A DNA stretch of 64,000 nucleotides from Thalassolituus marinus (lineage in GTDB: Bacteria; Pseudomonadota; Gammaproteobacteria; Pseudomonadales; Oceanobacteraceae). The DNA is taken from positions 96,236-160,235 of the forward strand of contig NZ_JAEDAH010000105.1 of NCBI RefSeq assembly GCF_020320395.1. The letters are read 5' to 3'. A program made the position numbers and the translations under genes. Below, piece after piece: positions 40,666-48,244 of this stretch; positions within the stretch are counted from its first letter, which is position 1, and every line of letters begins with the position of its first letter. The notes under the pieces were generated by a model. It had not been told where the DNA came from and made no database searches. It worked only from the letters and a program-made list of their open reading frames with translations.

Positions 40666-41025
40666 ATGATCAATTATCAATGCTTACGGAACACGTTGTC
40701 TTTTGACGAAACCATTCAACAACTGACCGACGTGCTAACCAAAACTCGACGATCCTCCTCCTTGGCCCTGCTTGAGAAGGCCCTGGCGGTTGCTGAGGTT
40801 AATCCGGAATATCGAGACAAACTGGGAGACGCCTTGCTTAAAGGTTCAACTCGGGAGTGTCGGGATGTTTTTGAGCGGTTCGGCGAATACTGGCAAACCT
40901 ACCAAGAGGGTTTTCCTCCCTTCCCGCATCGAGACGCTGTTAACGGAATCGACTCAACAATGCATGTGATCAAACTCGAACTTGTTTGCCCCGGAGCCAT
41001 TCAGGAGGCAATCGAGTTCTCCTAA
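40666..41025 (+). CDS. Hypothetical protein
   Basis: 119 residues after AGGAGG. Mostly helical (SLALLEKALAVAEVNPEYRDKLGDALLKG). No family recognised. Second gene of a two-gene operon that ends at the terminator at 41038. Confidence 0.5.
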   Translation: MINYQCLRNTLSFDETIQQLTDVLTKTRRSSSLALLEKALAVAEVNPEYRDKLGDALLKGSTRECRDVFERFGEYWQTYQEGFPPFPHRDAVNGIDSTMHVIKLELVCPGAIQEAIEFS

Positions 41026-41037
41026 TCAACCATCTTC

Positions 41038-41060
41038 AGGCCCTTTCTTAGGGCCTTTTA
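41038..41060 (+). terminator. Intrinsic terminator
   Basis: AGGCCC (41038-41043) pairs with GGGCCT (41051-41056), followed by TTTTAT. Confidence 0.82.
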
Positions 41061-41220
41061 TACCGTTATCTATATAGCGGCCTGAGAGCAACGCGCAATG
41101 CCAACAGGTATCGCAGGTTGTTTTCAGCCATTTGCGGTTTTCTATGAATGAGAGGCCGCGTAAAATGGGCTTCAGCATAGGCACAGGTCAACCTGGTCAG
41201 TCACATTGATTGATCTCTTC

Positions 41221-41286
41221 TACCAACCCTATGAGGGCGTATAGCCCTCAACGGGACATACGCTCTCCACAGGAGTAAGCGCTATG
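41221..41286 (+). promoter_or_regulatory. Structured 5' leader of the 41284 gene
   Basis: TACCAACCC, hairpin GAGGG (41233-41237) / CCCTC (41245-41249), then GGG. Second hairpin CGCT (41261-41264) / AGCG (41278-41281) with CTCC (41265-41268) facing GGAG (41272-41275). ATG 41284 follows. Confidence 0.72.
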
Positions 41287-41784
41287 TTCTTCCAATCAAC
41301 CTCAATCGAATCCCAAGGTCCAAAAGCATTCATACCGCTCGGAGAGTTAGAGGCTTCTATCCAAGAGGCTGTTCAGCTCAATGATCTCGGTCTTGCGCAA
41401 TCCCTTAGTGACGGGTGGGCTCATATGTATGAGTTGGCCGACACATGGAACTTCATCGTTGCGGATGGGGAACCAGTGGGTGTGGAACTGGGTACGTCCG
41501 GTGATATTTTTGTGGCAATCATGCCAGATGAAAATGGATACCGGTTGCAGCATTTTGATGCTGCTGGTTTGTGTGGCCATAAGACCTACAAGAGCGCGTA
41601 TGAAGCGCTGGAAAAGGCTCTGCTGGATGGATACACAGACCCTCAACCAGGCATGATGGAGTATTTGAGCCATCAACCATCGTGGATCAAAGGCACCAAA
41701 GCCAGAGAGCTTCGCGATAATTATGAGCAAGGTCTACTCACCGTTGACCAGCTCAACAAGGAACTGCAGCGTCTTGCAGCCTGA
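41284..41784 (+). CDS. Hypothetical protein with structured leader
   Basis: 166 residues. Beta-rich centre (WNFIVADGEPVGVELGTSGDIFVAIMPDENGYRLQHFD) and helical C-terminus. No family recognised. Single-gene unit between leader and terminator. Confidence 0.5.
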   Translation: MFFQSTSIESQGPKAFIPLGELEASIQEAVQLNDLGLAQSLSDGWAHMYELADTWNFIVADGEPVGVELGTSGDIFVAIMPDENGYRLQHFDAAGLCGHKTYKSAYEALEKALLDGYTDPQPGMMEYLSHQPSWIKGTKARELRDNYEQGLLTVDQLNKELQRLAA

Positions 41785-41790
41785 ACCTCT

Positions 41791-41819
41791 GGGGTGGAAT
41801 TTCCACCCCTTTTCTTTTC
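41791..41819 (+). terminator. Intrinsic terminator
   Basis: GGGGTGGAA (41791-41799) pairs with TTCCACCCC (41801-41809), followed by TTTTCTTTT. Confidence 0.85.
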
Positions 41820-41837
41820 AGAGTTCAGGAGCAAGCG

Positions 41838-42122
41838 ATGCGAGTTGTGGTTTTACCAAAAACAGAAGGGGAGACGGTCCTCGAATCCCTAGAGGCCATG
41901 GGCGTTGAGCACGAATACCAGTGTCGCTCAGGATACTGCGGGGCGTGTCGAAGCAAAGCGAGCGGGGTGGTGGATTATGTTCTGGAGCCGGTTGCATTGA
42001 TCAATGCTGGCGAGATATTGCCGTGCTGCTGCATAGCGAAAGGCCCTGTCCTCATCGAAATCAATGAACAGAGCCTCACGGAAGGGCTGTCAGAACTTAT
42101 TTTCTTTAAGAAGCAGGCCTAA
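41838..42122 (+). CDS. Plant-type [2Fe-2S] ferredoxin
   Basis: 94 residues. CRSGYCGAC (Cys 29, 34 and 37) plus a Cys cluster at 63-65 gives the CX4CX2CX~27C ligand set of plant-type ferredoxins. It is similar to YfaE, the maintenance ferredoxin of ribonucleotide reductase, in size. No reductase partner is encoded next to it; its role on the plasmid is unclear. CAGGAG precedes the ATG. Confidence 0.85.
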   Translation: MRVVVLPKTEGETVLESLEAMGVEHEYQCRSGYCGACRSKASGVVDYVLEPVALINAGEILPCCCIAKGPVLIEINEQSLTEGLSELIFFKKQA

Positions 42123-42700
42123 GCGCCCTCACCAATGAACGAAGCGGCCCAAGGCGGCAGCGGGGATGCGTGAGCTGTCCACACCCCTCCTTTGATAGTC
42201 AGCACTGGATCGAAGGGGTTGTCGAGCCTTGAGTTATCCAGGACTCTAACTTGATCACAGAGAGGGATGGCCAACCGGACATTTTCCAGCATGCGGGGGA
42301 TGCGAGCTGCAACTTTGTCCGCAGGCACACTATGCCCACCTTCCTCTACGCGCTGGCTGATCCGGGCAAGATTAAGCTCTGTTGAGTCAACATGAAGTAC
42401 GACCATAACGATCTGATAACCAAGAGCCTTCGCGTGCGCTACAAAGTCGATCTTTGATGTGTGCGAGAAAACAGTCTCAAAACAGAAGCTGTTGCCAGCA
42501 TGGATATGATCTATCCGCATTTTCTCGGCAATCTCTGCAGCCTGATAACTGTGAGCCTCAGGATCGTCAGGAAACAGCTCCTTGGCGATCAAGTCGGCGT
42601 TTATAAAAGGCATGCCGAGAGGTTTTAGCGCCAGCTCGTAGAACGTACTCTTACCGGAGCCATTTCCGCCTACCAGCAGCCAAAGCTGCTTTGTGCTCAT
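42119..42700 (-). CDS. Zeta-toxin-like P-loop kinase
   Basis: 193 residues with Walker A GGNGSGKST (11-19), then MPFINADLIA and FCFETVFSHTSKIDFV, the substrate loops of the zeta-toxin group. Zeta toxins phosphorylate UDP-N-acetylglucosamine; distant members act on other targets. Its start overlaps the end of a ParD-like antitoxin gene, which makes a toxin-antitoxin pair likely. Confidence 0.72.
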   Translation of the reverse strand: MSTKQLWLLVGGNGSGKSTFYELALKPLGMPFINADLIAKELFPDDPEAHSYQAAEIAEKMRIDHIHAGNSFCFETVFSHTSKIDFVAHAKALGYQIVMVVLHVDSTELNLARISQRVEEGGHSVPADKVAARIPRMLENVRLAIPLCDQVRVLDNSRLDNPFDPVLTIKGGVWTAHASPLPPWAASFIGEGA

Positions 42701-43098
42701 TCTGGGATAAACCGACCATTCAGAAAGCGACCCACTTCAGTTCGGCCATCTGGATGGCAAGCCTCTAGGTATCCTGGCCGACTTACTGCGGCCTGATATC
42801 GTACACCTCCGGAAGCTATTGCTTCACTGAGAGCGCCGGACGCGCGGGCACGATTCATGGATGCAAACACGGCATCAGGATCTACAGGGGAGGGAGTGGA
42901 ACGCTCTACTCGGAGCGTCGCCAAACCGGCATGAATGGCAAGTAGAACCTCCGGATTAACGACTCCGGCAACCTTGCGACCAATGTCGGCCCAGTACTCA
43001 ACTTGCTCTGCAGCGCTGCGGTGCATGACGGCTCCGGCAGTGACTGCAGCGCTCATGAGGCTGTGTTGAAGCCTTACAGGGGAGGCAGCTTTAGCCAT
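42697..43098 (-). CDS. ParD-like antitoxin
   Basis: 133 residues. The N-terminus RLQHSLMSAAVTAGAVMHRSAAEQVEYWADIGRK matches the ParD-like antitoxin pattern (ribbon-helix-helix with an R-S-x-x-E-Q-x-x-Y-W-A block). The C-terminal half would neutralise the toxin. The stop overlaps the zeta-like gene. A perfect operator-like palindrome lies upstream. Confidence 0.68.
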   Translation of the reverse strand: MAKAASPVRLQHSLMSAAVTAGAVMHRSAAEQVEYWADIGRKVAGVVNPEVLLAIHAGLATLRVERSTPSPVDPDAVFASMNRARASGALSEAIASGGVRYQAAVSRPGYLEACHPDGRTEVGRFLNGRFIPE

Positions 43099-43131
43099 GG
43101 CAATAACCTTTTCGTGTTGCTGTAAGGGGAT

Positions 43132-43148
43132 TGTAGCAGAATGCTACA
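43132..43148 (-). promoter_or_regulatory. Operator-like palindrome of the toxin-antitoxin operon
   Basis: TGTAGCA (43132-43138) and TGCTACA (43142-43148) with a three-base spacer, 34 bases upstream of the antitoxin start. Short palindromes here are the usual autorepression sites of ribbon-helix-helix antitoxins. Confidence 0.5.
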
Positions 43149-43182
43149 CGGAAAGTATATGCGAGCCAATCCGGCAATTCGC

Positions 43183-43899
43183 CTATTGATTACAGTATGT
43201 TTGTGGCGAAGGAAGGTCGGAAGCGTCCAAGCCATAAAGCCTCGCGATCCGGTGAAACCGAGCAGCATACTGGCACTTGTTTTTGGGTGGAAGCCAATCA
43301 TTAAGTCCAAGAGCCCCCTTAGAACGATTCAGTGACGCCTCCACCGGCAGGAGGTTCGCTGGATCGTTAGCGAATTTAATCCGTTTTGCCTTTGGCCACT
43401 GCGATGCTCCGTGCATCCATGCCCAGGCCAATGGAACCACGTGGTCGATATCCAGTCTGGAGGCATCAGAATGTACGTCACCCGTATAGGCCGATATCCA
43501 CCGCCCATGGAGCACGCGACAACCATTAGGGCTCCACACAGGAGGCACAGTGGACTGAAGTGCCAAGACCTCGTGCCGTGTATTCTGACAATCCGAGTCG
43601 GCATCGATCCAGTCACCAAAGTGAGATCGATCGTATTCCTTGGGCTTGGCATCATCATCCGGGCTCTGAGCATTTCGCTGGTGCGGGAGTCTGCCTCCAG
43701 CTGCAAGACAACCCTCGACAGATGAAAATGGCGTGAAAGTCTTGGTTTTGTAGAAGTACGGGCTTTCCGAGCTGTGACAGATTCCCGATTTGGAAAGCTT
43801 AACAACACCCCCAGAGATTGCTGGTGCAGCACCAAAAGACGCGACTACAACCATTACAACGCAGAAGATAGCTCGCACCATCCAGCCTCTAAATAACAT
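43183..43899 (-). CDS. Secreted HNH endonuclease
   Basis: 238 residues with a signal peptide (VRAIFCVVMVVVASFGAAPA). The HNH core is DIDHVVPLAWAW (DH at 152-153), NLLPVEASLNRSKG (Asn191) and DWLPP. Six or more Cys suggest disulfides, so it acts outside the cytoplasm. Exported nucleases of this type are found on conjugative elements and could degrade extracellular or incoming DNA. GGAGGGG precedes ATG 43899. Confidence 0.75.
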   Translation of the reverse strand: MLFRGWMVRAIFCVVMVVVASFGAAPAISGGVVKLSKSGICHSSESPYFYKTKTFTPFSSVEGCLAAGGRLPHQRNAQSPDDDAKPKEYDRSHFGDWIDADSDCQNTRHEVLALQSTVPPVWSPNGCRVLHGRWISAYTGDVHSDASRLDIDHVVPLAWAWMHGASQWPKAKRIKFANDPANLLPVEASLNRSKGALGLNDWLPPKNKCQYAARFHRIARLYGLDASDLPSPQTYCNQ

Positions 43900-44092
43900 C
43901 GACGCACCCCTCCGCTAAAATTAGTCCCCATTTGGTAGCAGCATGCCTGGCTGCCTTTTCCGCTGAGCGCTCGGGAACCTCGTACATACGGCTATTTCTT
44001 AAGAATGACGAGCTCGATAAGGCCTTAGCGTAGTCATTAGTGACGCGAATCAAAACATCGTCCGAAGATACGACGCAGAAGAATTTTTTCAT
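43889..44092 (-). CDS. Hypothetical small protein
   Basis: 67 residues (MKKFFCVVSSDDVLIRVTNDYAKA...). Overlaps the start of the HNH gene by 11 bases, so it is probably in the same operon. No clear ribosome site. Function unknown. Confidence 0.42.
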   Translation of the reverse strand: MKKFFCVVSSDDVLIRVTNDYAKALSSSSFLRNSRMYEVPERSAEKAARHAATKWGLILAEGCVDVI

Positions 44093-44153
44093 TTAAACAA
44101 CCCATTGACGGATCAAAGAAGTATCGGAGCATGTTTCTATTTAAGGGCATGTT

Positions 44154-45893
44154 ATGGACTATCAATTTTACCCAACGCCGTATTGGCTCGCTAAGAAAGC
44201 ACGCAGAAAATTCACACTCAATATTACAAAACTCCTGGAGCCAAACGCCGGAAAGGCCGACTTGCTTCGCAGCGAACACGGGTTCTGGATCGGGAAAGAT
44301 AAAGCTGATGTTATCGAGATCGATCCTACAAACCAAGCGACACTGCGCGGCTACGGATTTAAGGTCGTTGGGCATGACTTTCTCGAATTCAAGGGAGCAG
44401 CAATGTACTCCCACATCATCATGAACCCACCTTTCAACCAAGGTGTTGATCACGTTCTGCATGCGTGGCGCTTGCTCTATGATGGTGAGATTGTTGCCAT
44501 TATCAATGCTGAAACGATCAAAAACCCCTTTACCGCGAAGCGCAAGCACCTTACTCAGCTTTTGGCTGCTCATGGCTCAGTGGAGTATTTGGAGGCTGCG
44601 TTTGATACTGGAGAGGAAGACAGATCTGCGACTGTTGATGTCGCACTTATATATCTCCGCAAGCAAGCCCCGTCCGTAAACCTGATCGGAGGCCTAGACG
44701 TAGAAAGGCAAGAAGATTTGGCCCTGGGCAGCAGCAAAGAGCTAGCCATCAATAGCCGAAGCATCACAAACATGGTGGACACATTCAACCTCGCGATCGA
44801 GGCCCATCGACAGGCATCCCTCGCACAAGCAAAGGCCGCAAAGCTTGCGTCGCACCTTGAGCAGTCGATAAGCAATCCTACAGTATTCAGCAATCAAATG
44901 GATGGAGTTGTAGACCCATTATCTTGTGTCAGCTTCAGCGAAGTCCGGGAGGTGTTGATCGAAAGCTTTAACAGAGGGTACGCAACTCTGAAAGAGAGAG
45001 CTTGGTCATCTGTTTTGAAATCGACGGACCTTACTGGACGCCTGACTTCGAAAGCCCAAGAAGCGTTAGAGTCCGATTTTGATAACATCAAGCAGCTCGA
45101 ATTCACAGCGAAAAACATATACGGGTTTCTGGAGGGAGTAATTGCAGCGCAACCGGAAATGGCCCAAACAATGCTGTGCGAAGTTTTTGATCGTATATCA
45201 ATGTACCACCCACAAAATCGCGCCTATTATCGAGGCTGGAAGTCGAACGCAAAGCATCGAATCTTCGGATTTAAGATTCAAATGACGCGCTTTGTGCTGC
45301 CGCTTGGTAGCGAACCCTACAGCACAGGGATTAACTACTACGACGCGCGCTGGATCGAGGACATAGACAAGGTTTTTGCCCACCTGGACTCGAAGGATTA
45401 CCTACGCAGCCAGGAAGATATCAAAGGGGTTCTTTGGGCCTTCAAAAACCGGTTCAGGGATCTCCTGGACGGGCAAAGGGTCGCCACCGACTACTTTGAT
45501 GTGCGGTACTACTTGGGAGCGAATACCGTGCATTTCTTCCCCAAAAGGAAGGATCTCGTTGAGCGACTGAATCGATTTGTTGGGCAGCTACGCGCATGGA
45601 TTCCCGAAACCTGCAGCGAAGTGAGCTCATCATTTTGGGATCAATACAACCTTGCCGAAAAAATCACAAAAAGGATGAAGAATTCAGCAAAGACCGGAGT
45701 ACGGTACGCTTATCTATCCAAGCAGTATCAAGAAGGGCGATTAAGCTATGACAGCCATGATGAACATGATTTTGAGCGAATATCCGACGCTCTGGATCGA
45801 GAGCACGTGGCAAGCTTGGATGCCCTTGGTATAGATGATAACCTTATTTCTAACAGTGAGAAGCAAGGGAAATTGCCAAATTATGCTCAGTAA
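44154..45893 (+). CDS. N6-adenine DNA methyltransferase-like protein with DUF4942-type C-terminus
   Basis: 579 residues. Residues 28-38 (LLEPNAGKADL) and 55-57 (EID) form the AdoMet pocket, and NPPF at 91-94 is the catalytic motif of N6-adenine (or N4-cytosine) methyltransferases. The long C-terminal part (about 240-520) resembles DUF4942 of plasmid methyltransferases. No restriction partner is near, so it is an orphan methyltransferase, likely for protection of the plasmid. Confidence 0.78.
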   Translation: MDYQFYPTPYWLAKKARRKFTLNITKLLEPNAGKADLLRSEHGFWIGKDKADVIEIDPTNQATLRGYGFKVVGHDFLEFKGAAMYSHIIMNPPFNQGVDHVLHAWRLLYDGEIVAIINAETIKNPFTAKRKHLTQLLAAHGSVEYLEAAFDTGEEDRSATVDVALIYLRKQAPSVNLIGGLDVERQEDLALGSSKELAINSRSITNMVDTFNLAIEAHRQASLAQAKAAKLASHLEQSISNPTVFSNQMDGVVDPLSCVSFSEVREVLIESFNRGYATLKERAWSSVLKSTDLTGRLTSKAQEALESDFDNIKQLEFTAKNIYGFLEGVIAAQPEMAQTMLCEVFDRISMYHPQNRAYYRGWKSNAKHRIFGFKIQMTRFVLPLGSEPYSTGINYYDARWIEDIDKVFAHLDSKDYLRSQEDIKGVLWAFKNRFRDLLDGQRVATDYFDVRYYLGANTVHFFPKRKDLVERLNRFVGQLRAWIPETCSEVSSSFWDQYNLAEKITKRMKNSAKTGVRYAYLSKQYQEGRLSYDSHDEHDFERISDALDREHVASLDALGIDDNLISNSEKQGKLPNYAQ

Positions 45894-45895
45894 AA

Positions 45896-46190
45896 TGGAT
45901 GCGGACTCGTTCCGAACTCGGATTGAATCATTACTGCTGGAAATAGAGTGCGCACTCCTGCCGGAGTCATTCCGCTCCACTTCTGGGTGGAGGTGAAGGG
46001 ATTTGTTATCGGCTACCGCGCAAGAATGCGGCCAGGGAAGGACGCGCCGCATGGCGTATTTCCTCCGTCTGCTGTGAGGCACTACGATGGGCTGAATGTT
46101 AATCAGCCGATCATAAGCAGATCTATATTCGATACCCTGCGCCCCAGGGCTCACAAATCAATTACGGCAACGGCTTCTCCCACGATCTAA
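45896..46190 (+). pseudogene. Small gene after the methyltransferase, two frames
   Basis: ATG 45896, two bases after the methyltransferase stop, opens MDADSFRTRIESLLLEIECA and stops after 33 codons. Another frame from a GTG at 45948 continues to 46190 with natural composition (IPLHFWVEVKGFVIGYRARM ... HYDGLNVNQPIISRSIFDTL). Joined by one indel near 45975 they give a protein of about 97 residues. Alternatively they are two overlapping genes. Confidence 0.38.
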
Positions 46191-46254
46191 CGCCTGCTAT
46201 AGTAACTGCATCCTATCGCTTTCTTTCGCGGTCCCAAGTTGGATCTCGTATCAA

Positions 46255-46316
46255 TACCCACCATCTGGAGGTGCAACCCTCCAGGGGTAGCCCTCCAATC
46301 ACGGAGAGCGAACATG
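46255..46316 (+). promoter_or_regulatory. Structured 5' leader of radC
   Basis: ATACCCACC, hairpin CTGGAGG (46265-46271) / CCTCCAG (46278-46284), then GGGGT. Second hairpin GCCCTCC / GGAGAGC (CTCC facing GGAG), six bases before ATG 46314. Position before radC is the classic context of the radC RNA motif. Confidence 0.75.
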
Positions 46317-46844
46317 CAACAGACAACCCTGCCAGGCGTCGAAGAGCAAAGCCAGCATCTTACCTACATCAACGCTTCTCTTATTTCATCACTGATGGAA
46401 ACAGAGGAGGGGGCAGCCCAAATCCTAAGAGCCGCAAGCAAGTTGATTGAGAAGAAGACGACTGTTTTTCGACGAGCCTGCACATCTCCCGACGTAGTCA
46501 GAGATGTGCTTCGAATAAAGCTGCGCGAGCTTGAACACGAAGAGTTTTGGCTTATCCATTTGGATAATCAGAATAAACTTCTCGATTTAACCCGGCTTTT
46601 CCGGGGGACTATAGATCAATCTGCAGTCTATCCACGAGAGGTTGTGAAAGAGGTGTTAAAAAGAAATTCAGCCTCTATCATAATTGCGCACAATCACCCG
46701 AGTGGTGAATCAACCCCATCTAGCGCTGACATAGCCATAACACAGAGAATCAAGGAGTGTCTGGGATTGATAAACATCAAACTCCTCGACCACCTGATTG
46801 TTGGAGATGAAATATACTCCTTCGCAGAAAACAGCCTCCTTTAA
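46314..46844 (+). CDS. radC: RadC-family (JAB1/MPN, UPF0758) protein
   Basis: 176 residues. The C-terminal domain has HNHPSGESTPSSAD (JAMM-type zinc site) and ends DHLIVGDEIYSF, as in all RadC proteins; the N-terminal helix-hairpin-helix part of chromosomal RadC is missing, as usual for plasmid and phage copies. Biochemical role is unclear; mobile-element copies accompany anti-restriction genes. Leader upstream, terminator downstream. Confidence 0.9.
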   Translation: MQQTTLPGVEEQSQHLTYINASLISSLMETEEGAAQILRAASKLIEKKTTVFRRACTSPDVVRDVLRIKLRELEHEEFWLIHLDNQNKLLDLTRLFRGTIDQSAVYPREVVKEVLKRNSASIIIAHNHPSGESTPSSADIAITQRIKECLGLINIKLLDHLIVGDEIYSFAENSLL

Positions 46845-46848
46845 CCCG

Positions 46849-46872
46849 ATGCACGGCCACATGGCCGTGCAT
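46849..46872. terminator. Hairpin between convergent radC and integrase genes
   Basis: ATGCACGGCCA (46849-46859) pairs with TGGCCGTGCAT (46862-46872), an 11-pair stem with a two-base loop region. T-rich on the plus side (TACTCTTCC) only weakly; probably a bidirectional terminator. Confidence 0.65.
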
Positions 46873-48050
46873 TACTCTTCCATAGCATTGCTGAGCGTAA
46901 TTAGATCGGTTTGGGTGTAACCCGCCGTTGTGTTTATGTCTCTGTGCCGCCCAAGCTTTTTCGCAACCTGCAGATCTCCACTCCTCCTTAATATTTCTGT
47001 CAGCGCCGTATGCCGCAACCAGTGGGGCGAAACCAGCTCCAAACGCGATGCATCCACACCTCGTTGTTCAGCAAGCCTTTTCGCTCTCGGGGCTATATGC
47101 TCTGTAATTCTCTTATAGATGCTATTTCTTGTGAGCTGCTCGCTAAGATCCGTATAGGCACCATCTTTTGACATTCTTTTGAACGAAGGGAATATCGGAA
47201 TTTCTTCATTAGGCCCTGGCAATGAGGGAAGGCCAAGAGCAAGGCGAAAACTCTCAAATTCACTCATCACGTGCGCCGGGACAGGGAGCTCCTCCTCCCT
47301 CCCTCCCTTGCCAACAAGAGACCAGATCCACATCGTTTTCCCTTCAACAATTTCCGATCGAATACTCCCTCCCACGGATCTCGTTTCGCTAACCCTGGGA
47401 GCCATATGAACCATGAAGTAGACAATCCATCGATCCCGCATCCGGGTGAGGGCATCTTTAGGGGATTCACCCTCTTGTGGCTCACTGGTCGAATCCAGCA
47501 TGATCTGGACCAGATCACGCGATAAAGCCTTGCGCGTTGGCCGCCAGGCTTTGCGAATGGTTGATTTCGGCTTGGGCATTGGATTCGCAAGAAACCACCC
47601 AGAGGAAGTCAGGTACTCCATCATTCCGTAGAGGATTGTTACCGAATGAGCGATCGATGATGCAGATGGCTGCGACAGGAATGGCCTCCAGCCGGAGTTG
47701 CTCCGCTTAAACCTTCGAGCCATAATCCAGTCTTGAGGAACAGCAGCGAGAAACTCCTGAAAGTCTAAGTGATCTTCACGAGTAAGCTCCCCTAAGCCCT
47801 TACCCTTAACCGTGGATGCCCAAACAAGGAGTTTTTCCGCCTCGCGCTTGTATGTCTGCAACGTGTTTGGTGAGTTTCGACCGCATTCTCGCAGCCACAT
47901 CCCGACAGCCTCAATATCATCATTCACACCCAGAACATTCATTGGGTTATGAAGCGCGGTTCGCACGAATCGAGGCTGAGTGAATTTTGCTGGCAGCCCT
48001 TCATATAGGGGCTTGGTCTCACACGCCTCACCTACCTTCAATTTGGCCAC
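46872..48050 (-). CDS. Tyrosine recombinase (phage-integrase family)
   Basis: 392 residues. Catalytic set: Arg in MAPRVSE (near 235), Lys in VGKGG, HWLRHT (343-348), GRHRD (near 367-371) and the nucleophile Tyr378 in AGYTQ. The SAM-like N-terminal domain (NSPNTLQTYKREAEKLLVWAS) is present. It starts at GTG 48050 with GGAGGG five bases upstream. A role in dimer resolution or integration is likely; no att site can be recognised. Confidence 0.85.
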   Translation of the reverse strand: MAKLKVGEACETKPLYEGLPAKFTQPRFVRTALHNPMNVLGVNDDIEAVGMWLRECGRNSPNTLQTYKREAEKLLVWASTVKGKGLGELTREDHLDFQEFLAAVPQDWIMARRFKRSNSGWRPFLSQPSASSIAHSVTILYGMMEYLTSSGWFLANPMPKPKSTIRKAWRPTRKALSRDLVQIMLDSTSEPQEGESPKDALTRMRDRWIVYFMVHMAPRVSETRSVGGSIRSEIVEGKTMWIWSLVGKGGREEELPVPAHVMSEFESFRLALGLPSLPGPNEEIPIFPSFKRMSKDGAYTDLSEQLTRNSIYKRITEHIAPRAKRLAEQRGVDASRLELVSPHWLRHTALTEILRRSGDLQVAKKLGRHRDINTTAGYTQTDLITLSNAMEE

Positions 48051-48159
48051 ATTTCCCTCCCATTTCTAATTGTTGGTGACAGCGCAGCAGGATCGCCCTA
48101 CTCGGCGCATTATTATCCATAATTAGACTTATGTTGAAAAGTATCACTTTCCGCCGCTT

Positions 48160-48200
48160 TAGTGTATTAAAATATACAGAATATGTATGGTGTATGTTCT
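48160..48200. promoter_or_regulatory. Operator-like palindromes between integrase and kfrA
   Basis: TGTAT (48163-48167) and ATACA (48174-48178) form a small palindrome, followed by more TGTAT/ATACA-type half sites near 48185-48200. KfrA proteins repress their own promoter by binding such repeats, so these are candidate KfrA operators. Confidence 0.4.
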
Positions 48201-48244
48201 TTATCGGGTGTATAAAATAAGGGTGACTTATAGAGAGATTGAGC

